Positions 1 through 7,272 of a stretch of DNA of 64,000 nucleotides are shown piece after piece (the stretch's first letter is position 1; the number at the start of each line of letters is the position of its first letter). This DNA is from Clostridia bacterium. Lineage in GTDB: Bacteria > Bacillota > Clostridia > Christensenellales > Aristaeellaceae. Location of the stretch: assembly GCA_017464305.1 (NCBI GenBank), contig JAFUDS010000007.1:62001-126000 (forward strand). Reading direction: 5' to 3'. Both the position numbers and the translations under genes were made by a program. The notes beneath the pieces are model-generated. The model did no database searches. It was not told the DNA's origin and was given only the letters and a program-made list of their open reading frames with translations.

Positions 1-311
1 TTGGCGGTCACAGCCGCGCCGTTGGTCCACTTCGCATCCCGCAGATGGAAGGTATAGGTCAGTCCATCGTCGGACAGGTCATAGCTCTCCGCCAGGGCGG
101 GGATCGCAGCGCCTTCGTCGTCCATCTGAGTCAGACCGTCAATGCAGTCTGCGATGACTTCGAAGGAATCGCCGTCAGTCGCCAGGTTGGTGTCCAGGCT
201 CATGACGTTGGAGCTCAGCATCACGCCCAGATAAGCATCTTCCGCGGAAGCGAAAGAAACAACGCTCATCAGCATGACGGCTGCCAGAATCAGGGAAAGA
301 ATCTTTTTCAT
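1..311 (-). CDS. ABC transporter oligopeptide-binding protein (SBP family 5), 5' part only
   Basis: The first 103 codons of an extracellular solute-binding protein run off the left edge of the window. The protein starts with a Sec signal peptide (MKKILSLILAAVMLMSVVSF, then an ASA|ED-type cleavage site). The mature start contains NLATDGDSFEVI, IADCIDGLTQMD, PALAESYDLSDDGLTYTFHLR and AKWTNG. This is the typical N-terminus of OppA/DppA-type family 5 binding proteins for peptides or nickel. A GAAAGGATG Shine-Dalgarno precedes the ATG at 311. The rest of the gene and any permeases lie outside the window, so the substrate is unknown. It is transcribed from the promoter at 377-405. Confidence 0.85.
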   Translation of the reverse strand, partial: MKKILSLILAAVMLMSVVSFASAEDAYLGVMLSSNVMSLDTNLATDGDSFEVIADCIDGLTQMDDEGAAIPALAESYDLSDDGLTYTFHLRDAKWTNGAAVTA

Positions 312-376
312 GCAGGGTCATCCTTTCTAATGAAATAAAATCATTGTGCAGCGGCTTACCGCTTTCACAAGGTGCT

Positions 377-406
377 ATTATAGAGTTCCACTTTACCTTT
401 GTAAAG
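377..406 (-). promoter_or_regulatory. Promoter of the peptide-binding protein gene with overlapping palindrome
   Basis: On the minus strand TTTACA (400-405) and TATAAT (377-382) are separated by 17 bp. A perfect inverted repeat CTTTAC-CTTT-GTAAAG (391-406) covers the -35 box and could be an operator for a repressor. Nothing else is visible between 312 and 579 except the terminator at 425-456. Confidence 0.7.
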
Positions 407-424
407 CGATAAACATTGAAAAAA

Positions 425-456
425 CAAAAAATGACAGCTCGGTGCTGCCATTTTTG
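425..456 (-). terminator. Intrinsic terminator, probably bidirectional, after the M24 peptidase
   Basis: A hairpin with arms AATGACAGC (430-438) and GCTGCCATT (444-452), one mismatch, is flanked by an A-run on the left and a T-run on the right. Leftward transcripts from the M24 peptidase would end in TTTTTTG. Confidence 0.65.
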
Positions 457-579
457 TTCGATGAACAATCAGGAATAAAATGGATTGATCAGATTTTCCG
501 TTCCCCCGGTTCGCAGGGATCCTTTCACCAGTGTTTGCCGATATATGCAGGAAGGTAAATTTACAGATTCAGTGTCGGT

Positions 580-1647
580 TTATCCAATGATCCGCCAGTG
601 CTTATCCGCCTTGTTCAGCACCTCGCAGCCATCCTCCGTTACCAGCACCAGATCCTCCACCCGGACGCCGTGCTGCCCTGGCAGATAGATGCCCGGCTCG
701 ATGGAGAAGATCATTCCCGGCTCCGCCACGCGATGGTTGGCGCTGGAAACGTCGCCCTTCTCGTGATCCGTCTGGCCAATGAAATGGCCCAGCCGGTGAT
801 TGAAGTATTCCCCATAGCCCGCTTCGGTAATCAGATCCCGGGCCACCGCGTCGATGTCGCAGAAGCGCACACCCGGCTTGATGATGCTCTCCGCCCGTTC
901 ATTGGCCTCCCGCACCAGGTCGTGAATTTTCGTCTGCTCCGGGTCCGCCTTGCGGAAGTAGAAGGTACGGGTCATATCGGAGCAGTACCGCTGATACACG
1001 CAGCCCATGTCGATCAGCACACAATCCCCTTCCTTCACCCGGGTATCATCCGGCTCGTGATGAGGGTCCGCCGCGTTGGCGCCAAAGGACACGATGCTGG
1101 TAAAGCTATTTCCGGAGGCACCGTGCTCCAGGAAGGTCCGGTCAATGAAGGCCGCCACTTCCTTTTCCGTCATGCCCTCCCGCACGTACTCCGACGCCAG
1201 GGTGTTCACGGTATCATTGATTTCGGAGGCCTTTTTCATCAGTGCGATCTCCGCCGCGTCCTTTACCGCCCGGCAATCGTCCACGCAGTCGGAGCCCAGC
1301 ACTGGCCGCATCTCCGGCAAGCGCTCCATCAGGGGGATCAGGAACCCCGCCTTCCATTCCTTGTCGATGCCTACCCGGCCGCCGTTGCCGATCTTCTCCG
1401 CCATCAGGCCGATGTAATCATCCGTGTCACTGAACCAGACCTCCTCCAGGCCGGTGTTGGACACATTGTACAGCTTGTTCAGGAAGAAGGTATGCTTTCC
1501 CTCCGCGCTGACCCGCAGGGCGAACAGCCGCTCAAAGGGCTCCACATCCACCCCCGTCAGATACCAGATGCTCTTGGGGTCGGACACCACCAGCTGCTCC
1601 AGCCCCGCCGCCTTCATTTTCTCGATGACCCGATCAATCCGATTCAT
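580..1647 (-). CDS. M24-family Xaa-Pro aminopeptidase (PepP/PepQ-like)
   Basis: 355 residues with the two-domain layout of cytosolic proline peptidases: an N-terminal creatinase-like domain (DPKSIWYLTG near residues 22-31) and a C-terminal pita-bread metal domain. The family's two-metal ligands are visible in the order D (VLIDMGCVYQRYCSDMTRTFY), H (HRLGHFIGQ), E (IFSIEPGIYLPG) and E (GVRVEDLVLV). It should release N-terminal residues next to proline, or split X-Pro dipeptides, in the cytoplasm. The ATG at 1647 is preferred over an upstream GTG at 1722 because MNRIDRVIEKM matches the family N-terminus and has an AAAGGA site upstream. Exact specificity (aminopeptidase or prolidase) cannot be told from sequence. 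Confidence 0.88.
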   Translation of the reverse strand: MNRIDRVIEKMKAAGLEQLVVSDPKSIWYLTGVDVEPFERLFALRVSAEGKHTFFLNKLYNVSNTGLEEVWFSDTDDYIGLMAEKIGNGGRVGIDKEWKAGFLIPLMERLPEMRPVLGSDCVDDCRAVKDAAEIALMKKASEINDTVNTLASEYVREGMTEKEVAAFIDRTFLEHGASGNSFTSIVSFGANAADPHHEPDDTRVKEGDCVLIDMGCVYQRYCSDMTRTFYFRKADPEQTKIHDLVREANERAESIIKPGVRFCDIDAVARDLITEAGYGEYFNHRLGHFIGQTDHEKGDVSSANHRVAEPGMIFSIEPGIYLPGQHGVRVEDLVLVTEDGCEVLNKADKHWRIIG

Positions 1648-1733
1648 TTTTCTGTTCCTTTCCTTCCATTTTCGATCTCTGGAGCGCCCCGGGTAGGCGA
1701 AATTGCTCCCCAGCACGATCACAAATCCTCCGA

Positions 1734-1762
1734 ATTATATCTCATCCTGCCCTCTCTCGCAA
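1734..1762 (-). promoter_or_regulatory. Sigma-A-type promoter of the M24 peptidase
   Basis: TTGCGA (1757-1762) and a perfect TATAAT (1734-1739) lie 17 bp apart on the minus strand, about 90 bp upstream of the chosen ATG. Confidence 0.65.
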
Positions 1763-1815
1763 ATATGCGATGAAAAAAGCCATCAAAAAAACGGGAGAGT
1801 CCCCTCCCCCGCTTC

Positions 1816-1842
1816 AAAAACCCCGCCGCTTTCGCGGCGGGG
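1816..1842 (-). terminator. Terminator of the hydrogenase operon
   Basis: A GC-rich hairpin CCCCGCCGC-TTTC-GCGGCGGGG (1821-1842) starts about 15 bp after the stop of the catalytic subunit gene and is followed on the minus strand by a T-run (1816-1820). Confidence 0.85.
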
Positions 1843-1856
1843 GAAAAGTTATATTT

Positions 1857-3605
1857 TTACTTGGAATACTTGGCCCGGGCCACATAGGTGGTATGCAGCA
1901 GCTCATGGGCCTTATGGCCGTTGGGCTCGCCCAGATAGTCACGATAGGCCGCCTGGATAGAGGGATTCTCGTGGCTCTTCCGGATGGGCTTGCCAGCATC
2001 CTCGTCATACAGGGCCTTGGCGCGAACCACCTTGGGATCGATTTCCATCCGACGCTGGGCGCTGACGATGGGCTGACCGCCGCCGGTAACGCAGCCGCCG
2101 GGGCATCCCATGACCTCAATGAAGGTGTAGGTCTTTTCCCCGCGCTTGATGCTGTCCAGCAGCCGGCCGGCGTTGGCCGTGCCATGGGCGATGGCCACGT
2201 TCACATCCAGGTCGCCCACCTTAACGGTGGCTTCCTTCACGCCCTCGATGCCGCGAACCTCGTGGAACTCCACAGGGTTCAGGGTCTCGCCGGTCACCTT
2301 TTCGTACACGGTCCGCAGGGCCGCTTCCATCACGCCGCCGGTGGCGCCGAAGATGGTTCCCGCGCCAGAGCTTTCGCCCAGCACGCTGTCGAAGTCTTCG
2401 TCCGGCAGGTTGGCAAAGTCAATGCCCGCTTCCTTGATCATCCGGGCCAGCTCGCGAGTGGTGATGACCACATCCACGTCGGCCATGCCATCCCGGCCCA
2501 GTTCCGGCCGCTTGGCTTCGAACTTCTTGGCCGTGCAGGGCATGACGGAGATGACGCGGATCTTGTGAGGATCGATGCCTTCCTTTTCCGCCCAGTAGCT
2601 CTTGATCATGGCGCCTTCCATCTGATGGGGGCTCTTGCAGGAGCTCAGGTTCGGGATGAATTCCGGATAGTAGGTTTCGCAGAACTTGATCCAGCCAGGG
2701 CTGCAGGAGGTGATCATCGGCAGGGTGCCACCATTCTGCAGGCGGCCGATGAGCTCAGTGCCCTCTTCCATGATGGTCAGATCCGCGCCCCAGTCGGTGT
2801 CGAAGATCTTGTTGAAGCCCAGCCGACGCAGGGCGGCGGCCAGCTTACCAGTGACAGAGGTGCCCATGGGCAGGCCGAATTCCTCGCCCAGAGCGGCGCG
2901 AACCGCGGGAGCGGGCTGCACCACGGTGATGACTTCGTCATCCGCCAGCAGATCCCAAACCTCCTTGGCGCCATCCTTCTCGTACAGGGCGCCGGTGGGG
3001 CAGGCCGCGATGCACTGGCCGCAGTTGATGCAGGCCACTTCGTTCAGGCTCTGATCCCAAGCGCTCTTGATCTGGGTCTTGAAGCCCCGGTTCACCGGGC
3101 CGATGACGCCCACAGCCTGGGTGTTCTCACAGGCGGCGACGCAGCGGCGGCACAGGATGCACTTGTTGTTGTTCCGGACGATGGAGGGGCTCAGATCGTC
3201 GATCTCATAGGAGTTCATCTTACCGGCGAAGGCGCCCTCGTCCTCCACGCCCAGATCCATGCACATCTGCTGCAGCTCGCACTTCTGGTTGCGATGGCAG
3301 GAGAGGCACTTCTTATCGTGGTTGCTCAGCAGCAGCTCCAGGTTCACCCGACGGGCGTCCCGCAGCTTGGGGGTATTGGTCTTAACGTTCATGCCGGGGG
3401 CCACGGGCAGCACGCAAGCCGCGCCGAAGGCCCGGGCGCCGGTGTCCACCACGCACATGCGGCAGGCGCCGATTTGGTTGATATCCTTCAGATAGCACAG
3501 CGTCGGGATGTTGATGCCAGCCTGCTTCGCGGCTTCCAGAACCGTCGTGCCGGCGGGAACTTCGACGCTGACGCCGTCAATCGTCAGCTTCACGAGATTA
3601 TCCAT
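1857..3605 (-). CDS. hndD: [FeFe]-hydrogenase catalytic subunit of an NAD(P)-linked multimeric enzyme (HndD/HydA)
   Basis: 582 residues, the usual size of HndD-type subunits. Domains in order: [2Fe-2S] ferredoxin-like domain (residues 1-75), a His-plus-three-Cys [4Fe-4S] segment (HDKKCLSCHRNQKC), two [4Fe-4S] clusters (CILCRRCVAAC, CINCGQCIAACPTG), then the H-cluster domain with L1 TSCSPGW (~297), L2 MPCTAKKFE (~352) and L3 EVMGCPGGCVTGGGQP (~493). The small-subunit-like C-terminus is present. It makes or oxidises H2 with electrons exchanged through the NuoF- and NuoE-like partners encoded just upstream; trimeric relatives bifurcate between NADH and ferredoxin. A strong AAGGAGG precedes the ATG. 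The L1 motif has Ser in its second Cys position (see findings). The maturases HydEFG are not in this window. Confidence 0.96.
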   Translation of the reverse strand: MDNLVKLTIDGVSVEVPAGTTVLEAAKQAGINIPTLCYLKDINQIGACRMCVVDTGARAFGAACVLPVAPGMNVKTNTPKLRDARRVNLELLLSNHDKKCLSCHRNQKCELQQMCMDLGVEDEGAFAGKMNSYEIDDLSPSIVRNNNKCILCRRCVAACENTQAVGVIGPVNRGFKTQIKSAWDQSLNEVACINCGQCIAACPTGALYEKDGAKEVWDLLADDEVITVVQPAPAVRAALGEEFGLPMGTSVTGKLAAALRRLGFNKIFDTDWGADLTIMEEGTELIGRLQNGGTLPMITSCSPGWIKFCETYYPEFIPNLSSCKSPHQMEGAMIKSYWAEKEGIDPHKIRVISVMPCTAKKFEAKRPELGRDGMADVDVVITTRELARMIKEAGIDFANLPDEDFDSVLGESSGAGTIFGATGGVMEAALRTVYEKVTGETLNPVEFHEVRGIEGVKEATVKVGDLDVNVAIAHGTANAGRLLDSIKRGEKTYTFIEVMGCPGGCVTGGGQPIVSAQRRMEIDPKVVRAKALYDEDAGKPIRKSHENPSIQAAYRDYLGEPNGHKAHELLHTTYVARAKYSK

Positions 3606-3627
3606 GTGTTGTTTCCTCCTTGCGCGA

Positions 3628-5424
3628 TTAGTCCTTGATAATGGCGCCGAACTTGCAGTTGGCGATGCACTGGCCGCACTTGATGCACTTGGCGGTGTCG
3701 ATCACGTGCTTTTCCTTCACCGTGCCGGTAATGGCATTGGCGGGGCACTTCCGGGCGCACAGGGTGCAGCCACGGCACTTGTCGGTGATGACATAGTTCA
3801 GCATCGCCTGGCAATGATGGGCCGGGCACTTCTTATCCCGGATATGGGCTTCATACTCCTCGCGGAAGAACTTGATGGTGCTCAGCACGGGGTTGGGCGC
3901 CGTCTGGCCCAGACCGCACAGGGCGCTGTTCTTGATGTTCTCCGCCAGGTTCTCCAGGCGCTCAATGTCGCCCTCCTGGCCCTTGCCCTCAGTGATCCGC
4001 TCCAGGATTTCCAGCATCCGGCGGGTACCGATCCGGCAGGGGGTACACTTGCCGCAGCTCTCGTCCACGGTGAAGTCCAGGAAGAAGCGGGCGATGTCCA
4101 CCATGCAGTTGTCCTCGTCCAGGACAATCATGCCGCCGGAGCCCATCATGGCGCCCACGCTGGTCAGCGTGTCATATTCCACGGAGATATCCAGCAGGCT
4201 GGCCGGGATGCAACCGCCGGAGGGACCGCCGGTCTGCACAGCCTTGAACTTCTTGCCGTTGGGGATGCCGCCACCGATGTCCTCGATAATGGTCCGCAGC
4301 GGAACGCCCATGGGCACTTCCACCAGACCGGTGTTGTTGATCTTGCCACCCAGGGCGAAAACCTTAGTACCGGTGGACTTTTCCGTACCGATGGAGCGGA
4401 ACCAATCCGCACCCTTCAGGATGATCTGGGCCACGTTGCCCAGGGTTTCCACGTTGTTGATGTTGGTGGGGCTTTCGAACAGGCCGCGCACCGCGGGGAA
4501 CGGGGGCTTGGGCCGAGGCTCGCCGCGGCGGCCTTCGATGGAAGCCATCAGGGCCGTTTCCTCGCCGCAGACGAAGGCGCCGGCACCCAGACGGATGTGC
4601 AGGTCAAAATTGAAGTCCGTGCCGAAGATGTTCTTGCCCAGCAGGCCGTATTCCCGGGCCTGCTCGATGGCCTTCTCCAAACGCTTGACGGCGATGGGGT
4701 ACTCCGCCCGGACGTACACCCAGCCTTCCTCCGCGCCGATGGCATAGCCGCCGATGGCCATGGCCTCGATGATGGCGTGGGGATCGCCTTCCAGCAGGGA
4801 CCGGTCCATGAACGCGCCGGGGTCGCCCTCGTCGGCGTTGCAGACGAAGTACTTATGCTCCGCCTGGCTGGCCCGGGCGAACTGCCACTTCTTGCCGGTG
4901 GGGAAGCCCGCGCCGCCACGGCCCCGCAGGCCGCTCTTCAGAATTTCGTCGATGACCTGCTCGGGAGTCATCTCCGTCAGGGCCTTGCCCAGGGCCTGAT
5001 AACCGTCAAAGGCGATGTACTCGTCGATGTTCTCCGGGTCGATGACGCCGCAGTTCCGCAGAGCGATACGCTCCTGCTGCTTGTAGAAGCCGATCTCGTT
5101 CAGGCTCTTCTGCACGGAGCTTTCGTGGGTCTTGTGATCCACGTAGACCAGATGCTGCACCTTGCGGCCCTTCAGCAGGTGCTCGGTGACGATCTCGTCC
5201 ACATCCTCCACCTTCACACGGCTGTAGAAGGTGCCTTCCGGATAGATGATAACGACCGGGCCCGCTTCGCAAAGACCGAAGCAGCCGGTCCGTACAACCT
5301 TGACTTCCTTGTCCAGGCCGTTGGTGGCAATCTGTTCCTCGAAGCGCTCAATCAGCTTCGCGGAGCCAGAGGACGTGCAGCCGGTGCCGCCGCAGACCAG
5401 CACATGTGCGCGATAAAGATCCAT
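3628..5424 (-). CDS. hndC: NuoF-like diaphorase subunit of the [FeFe]-hydrogenase (HndC/HydB)
   Basis: 598 residues. An N-terminal thioredoxin-like [2Fe-2S] domain (VCGGTGCTSSGS, then CFGLCEAGP) is followed by the NADH/FMN-binding core (GRGGAGFPTGKKW ~165; CNADEGDPGAFMDR ~195), the SLBB region, the [4Fe-4S] motif CGKCTPCRIG, and a C-terminal 2x[4Fe-4S] ferredoxin (CRGCTLCARKCPANA, CIKCGQCIANCKFGA). It binds NAD(P)H and FMN and passes electrons to the hydrogenase subunit. It lies 22 bp upstream of hndD and downstream of the HndB-like gene, in one operon. The NADH or NADPH preference cannot be read from sequence. Confidence 0.95.
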   Translation of the reverse strand: MDLYRAHVLVCGGTGCTSSGSAKLIERFEEQIATNGLDKEVKVVRTGCFGLCEAGPVVIIYPEGTFYSRVKVEDVDEIVTEHLLKGRKVQHLVYVDHKTHESSVQKSLNEIGFYKQQERIALRNCGVIDPENIDEYIAFDGYQALGKALTEMTPEQVIDEILKSGLRGRGGAGFPTGKKWQFARASQAEHKYFVCNADEGDPGAFMDRSLLEGDPHAIIEAMAIGGYAIGAEEGWVYVRAEYPIAVKRLEKAIEQAREYGLLGKNIFGTDFNFDLHIRLGAGAFVCGEETALMASIEGRRGEPRPKPPFPAVRGLFESPTNINNVETLGNVAQIILKGADWFRSIGTEKSTGTKVFALGGKINNTGLVEVPMGVPLRTIIEDIGGGIPNGKKFKAVQTGGPSGGCIPASLLDISVEYDTLTSVGAMMGSGGMIVLDEDNCMVDIARFFLDFTVDESCGKCTPCRIGTRRMLEILERITEGKGQEGDIERLENLAENIKNSALCGLGQTAPNPVLSTIKFFREEYEAHIRDKKCPAHHCQAMLNYVITDKCRGCTLCARKCPANAITGTVKEKHVIDTAKCIKCGQCIANCKFGAIIKD

Positions 5425-5492
5425 GGGTATTCCTCCTTGGTTTTATTGCTGTAAATCCATTCTTCCTTGTGGGAAACGCTGGTTGTTCAGGC

Positions 5493-5864
5493 TCAGGCTT
5501 CCGCCGCGCCGATGGTGTATTCCGCCACCGGGGTGCCGCCGACCAGGTGCTCCGCCACGATGCGGTCCACCATGTCGGGCTTGACCTTAACGTAGGTGAC
5601 CTTCTCCTGCCCGGGCAGGATGATATCCACCATGGGCTCCAGGCGGCACATGCCGATGCATCCGGTCTGGCTCACGGTGACGTGCTGCAGATCCCGGTCC
5701 TTAATCTCCTCCAGGAACTTCAGCATCACGGGACGGGCGCCGGCAGCGATGCCGCAGGTAGCCATGCCCACCACCACGCGGGCGGCGTTCTCGTCCTCTT
5801 TGCGCATGTTGATGTTTTCCAGGGTCTTGGCGCGAATCGCCTGCAGATCAGCCAAAGATTTCAT
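5493..5864 (-). CDS. hndB: HndB-like thioredoxin-fold [2Fe-2S] protein of the hydrogenase operon
   Basis: 123 residues. A short helical N-terminus is followed by a thioredoxin-like ferredoxin fold with cysteines in MATCGIAAGA and QTGCIGMCRLEP, the usual [2Fe-2S] arrangement. In HndABCD-type hydrogenases this is the small extra electron-transfer subunit. The ATG at 5864 is chosen over an in-frame TTG further upstream because GGAGGTG lies about 10 bp before it. That Shine-Dalgarno is formed by the last codons of the ATPase gene upstream, so the two are probably translationally coupled. Confidence 0.88.
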   Translation of the reverse strand: MKSLADLQAIRAKTLENINMRKEDENAARVVVGMATCGIAAGARPVMLKFLEEIKDRDLQHVTVSQTGCIGMCRLEPMVDIILPGQEKVTYVKVKPDMVDRIVAEHLVGGTPVAEYTIGAAEA

Positions 5865-5868
5865 ATTC

Positions 5869-6420
5869 CTACACACCTCCAAAAATCGGATTGATTTCTT
5901 CCTTCAGGGCCTCCTGCAGCCAGGCGGCCACCTCCGGTTCGTTCAGGGGAATATCGCTCCCCAGGGCGCCGCGAACCTCCCGGGTGTCGAAGGAGCATTC
6001 CCCCTGGGGGGATTTCCCTTCGAACAGGAAGTCGGGAAACAGCGGATTAGTCATGATCAGGCTCAACAGCGTGCCGCTCAGATCCCCCAGGGGAAGGCAG
6101 TCGATGTTCCGCGTATCCATGGTCACGGTCATCTCCGTCCCCTTCCCTTCCTCGCTTTGCAGCGCCAGGGACCCGCCGGCCTTCTCAGCGTTTTCCATCA
6201 TCAGGGGGATGCCCAGGCCCACCTTGCGGGTGGTCCGCGTGGTGGCGAAGGGGCTGGTCACCCGAGCCAACAGCTCGGGGCTCATGCCCTTCCCGTCATC
6301 CTTCAGAATCATGGTCAGCCACCCGTCCTCCGCCACGGTGATCCGGATGGTCACCAGGGAGGCGCCGGCGGTGATGCTGTTCTGAGCCAGATCCAGCAGA
6401 TGTAGGCTTAAATCCCGCAT
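5869..6420 (-). CDS. GHKL-type ATPase (histidine-kinase-like ATP-binding domain) in the hydrogenase operon
   Basis: 183 residues with an isolated HATPase_c fold: N-box LLDLAQNSITAGAS, G1 DDGKGM, G2 TTRKVGLGIPLMMENAEKAGG, and GKGTEMTV. There is no dimerisation or phospho-acceptor domain and no membrane segment, so it is not a complete sensor kinase. Similar stand-alone ATPases occur inside clostridial hydrogenase operons; their role there is not established to my knowledge. The C-terminal ~70 residues carry no motif I know. It sits 10 bp after the NuoE-like gene and overlaps the ribosome-binding site of hndB, so it is expressed with the enzyme. Confidence 0.85.
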   Translation of the reverse strand: MRDLSLHLLDLAQNSITAGASLVTIRITVAEDGWLTMILKDDGKGMSPELLARVTSPFATTRTTRKVGLGIPLMMENAEKAGGSLALQSEEGKGTEMTVTMDTRNIDCLPLGDLSGTLLSLIMTNPLFPDFLFEGKSPQGECSFDTREVRGALGSDIPLNEPEVAAWLQEALKEEINPIFGGV

Positions 6421-6430
6421 CCGGCTTTCC

Positions 6431-6895
6431 TCAATACTTGGCCAGGATGGCGGGCACTTCGTCCGGCGTCAGCCGGCCGTAAACTTCTTCGCCGATCATC
6501 ATGACGGGGGCCAGACCGCAGGCGCCCAGGCAGCGGGTGGCGTTCAGGGTGAACTTCCCGTCCTTCGTGGTGCGGCCCACTTCGATCTTCAGCTCCTCCG
6601 CCAGGCGATCCAGCACCTTCTGGCTTCCCTTGACGTAGCAGGCTGTCCCCAGGCAAACGCCGATGACATGCTCGCCCTTGGGCTCCAGAGAGAATTGGCT
6701 GTAGAACGTGGAAACGCCATAGACTTCGCTCAGCGTCGCCCCCAGCCCGTCCGCGATCATCTCCTGAACATCCTGGGGCACATAACCAAAGATATTCATC
6801 GCCTCCTGCAGAACCGGCATGACCGCGCCGCGCTCGCCCTTGTGCTTGGCGATGGCTTCCTGCAGCTGTGCATACTTTTCCTTGTTGTCAGGCAT
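6431..6895 (-). CDS. hndA: NuoE-like [2Fe-2S] subunit of the [FeFe]-hydrogenase (HndA/HydC)
   Basis: 154 residues, the typical NuoE/24-kDa subunit size. A helical N-terminal half (AVMPVLQEAMNIFGYVPQDVQEMIADGL) precedes a thioredoxin-like domain whose four cysteines appear as CLGTACYVKGS and CLGACGLAP, the usual [2Fe-2S] ligand pattern. It forms the diaphorase module with the NuoF-like subunit. First gene of the operon, with an AAGGAGG site before the ATG at 6895. Confidence 0.94.
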   Translation of the reverse strand: MPDNKEKYAQLQEAIAKHKGERGAVMPVLQEAMNIFGYVPQDVQEMIADGLGATLSEVYGVSTFYSQFSLEPKGEHVIGVCLGTACYVKGSQKVLDRLAEELKIEVGRTTKDGKFTLNATRCLGACGLAPVMMIGEEVYGRLTPDEVPAILAKY

Positions 6896-7031
6896 AAAGT
6901 CCGACCTCCTTGTTGATTTTGAGGCACACGCAAAAGCAAAAGCTCGGTTGCTTCTATCGGTATCTTACCATAAAAAGGAAGAAAAGAAAAGTGTTTTTGA
7001 CGAAAAATTAACGGATGGAAAAGGCTTGTTT

Positions 7032-7091
7032 TGTTAGCTTTTGCTAACATTATAGATAGATTTATACTATTTATTCTTGAAGGATTGTCAA
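7032..7091 (-). promoter_or_regulatory. Hydrogenase operon promoter and palindromic operator
   Basis: On the minus strand a perfect TTGACA (7086-7091) is followed by TAGTAT (16 bp spacing, 7064-7069) or TATAAA (19 bp, 7061-7066). A perfect TATAAT (7049-7054) lies further down without a good -35. It abuts the inverted repeat TGTTAGC-TTTT-GCTAACA (7032-7049). The half-sites resemble those of the redox repressor Rex (TTGTTAA-N4-TTAACAA) but are one base further from the centre on each side, so Rex binding is not assured. Confidence 0.65.
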
Positions 7092-7189
7092 GAAAATATC
7101 AGGTTTGGAGACTCTTTATCGATATTTTCTTCCCGATTTGCCAAAATACCCTTCAAACCCATGGTTTTAATGGGTTTTCAAAAAAATTA

Positions 7190-7219
7190 TTGTCATTTCT
7201 CCCCGGTTCATGCTATAAT
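7190..7219 (+). promoter_or_regulatory. pfkA promoter
   Basis: TTGTCA (7190-7195), 18 bp, TATAAT (7214-7219), with pfkA starting about 50 bp downstream after an AGGAGAGGAG ribosome-binding site. The inverted repeat at 7155-7177 sits just upstream and could bind a regulator. Confidence 0.7.
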
Positions 7220-7272
7220 CCGACTAACAACCGAACCCCAAATTTCAGGACACAGGAGAGGAGTGGATTTCC

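Larger units (their letters stand above)
6896..7272. other. Divergent control region between the hydrogenase operon and pfkA (377 bp)
   Basis: AT-rich compared with its surroundings and without a gene. It holds the leftward hydrogenase promoter with its palindrome (7032-7091), a second palindrome AAACCCAT-GGTTTTA-ATGGGTTT (7155-7177), and the rightward pfkA promoter (7190-7219). The hydrogenase mRNA leader is about 140 nt. Confidence 0.7.

Noticed and set aside
1770-3638. Long plus-strand ORFs opposite the hydrogenase genes (also opposite pepP, guaB, fus and others)
   Set aside because: Antisense shadows of GC-rich genes, with His/Gln/Gly/Ala-rich composition and no ribosome-binding sites; the minus-strand proteins have full catalytic motifs.
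7032-7049. Canonical Rex operator
   Set aside because: The spacing between half-sites is 2 bp longer than the consensus; kept only as a Rex-like candidate.
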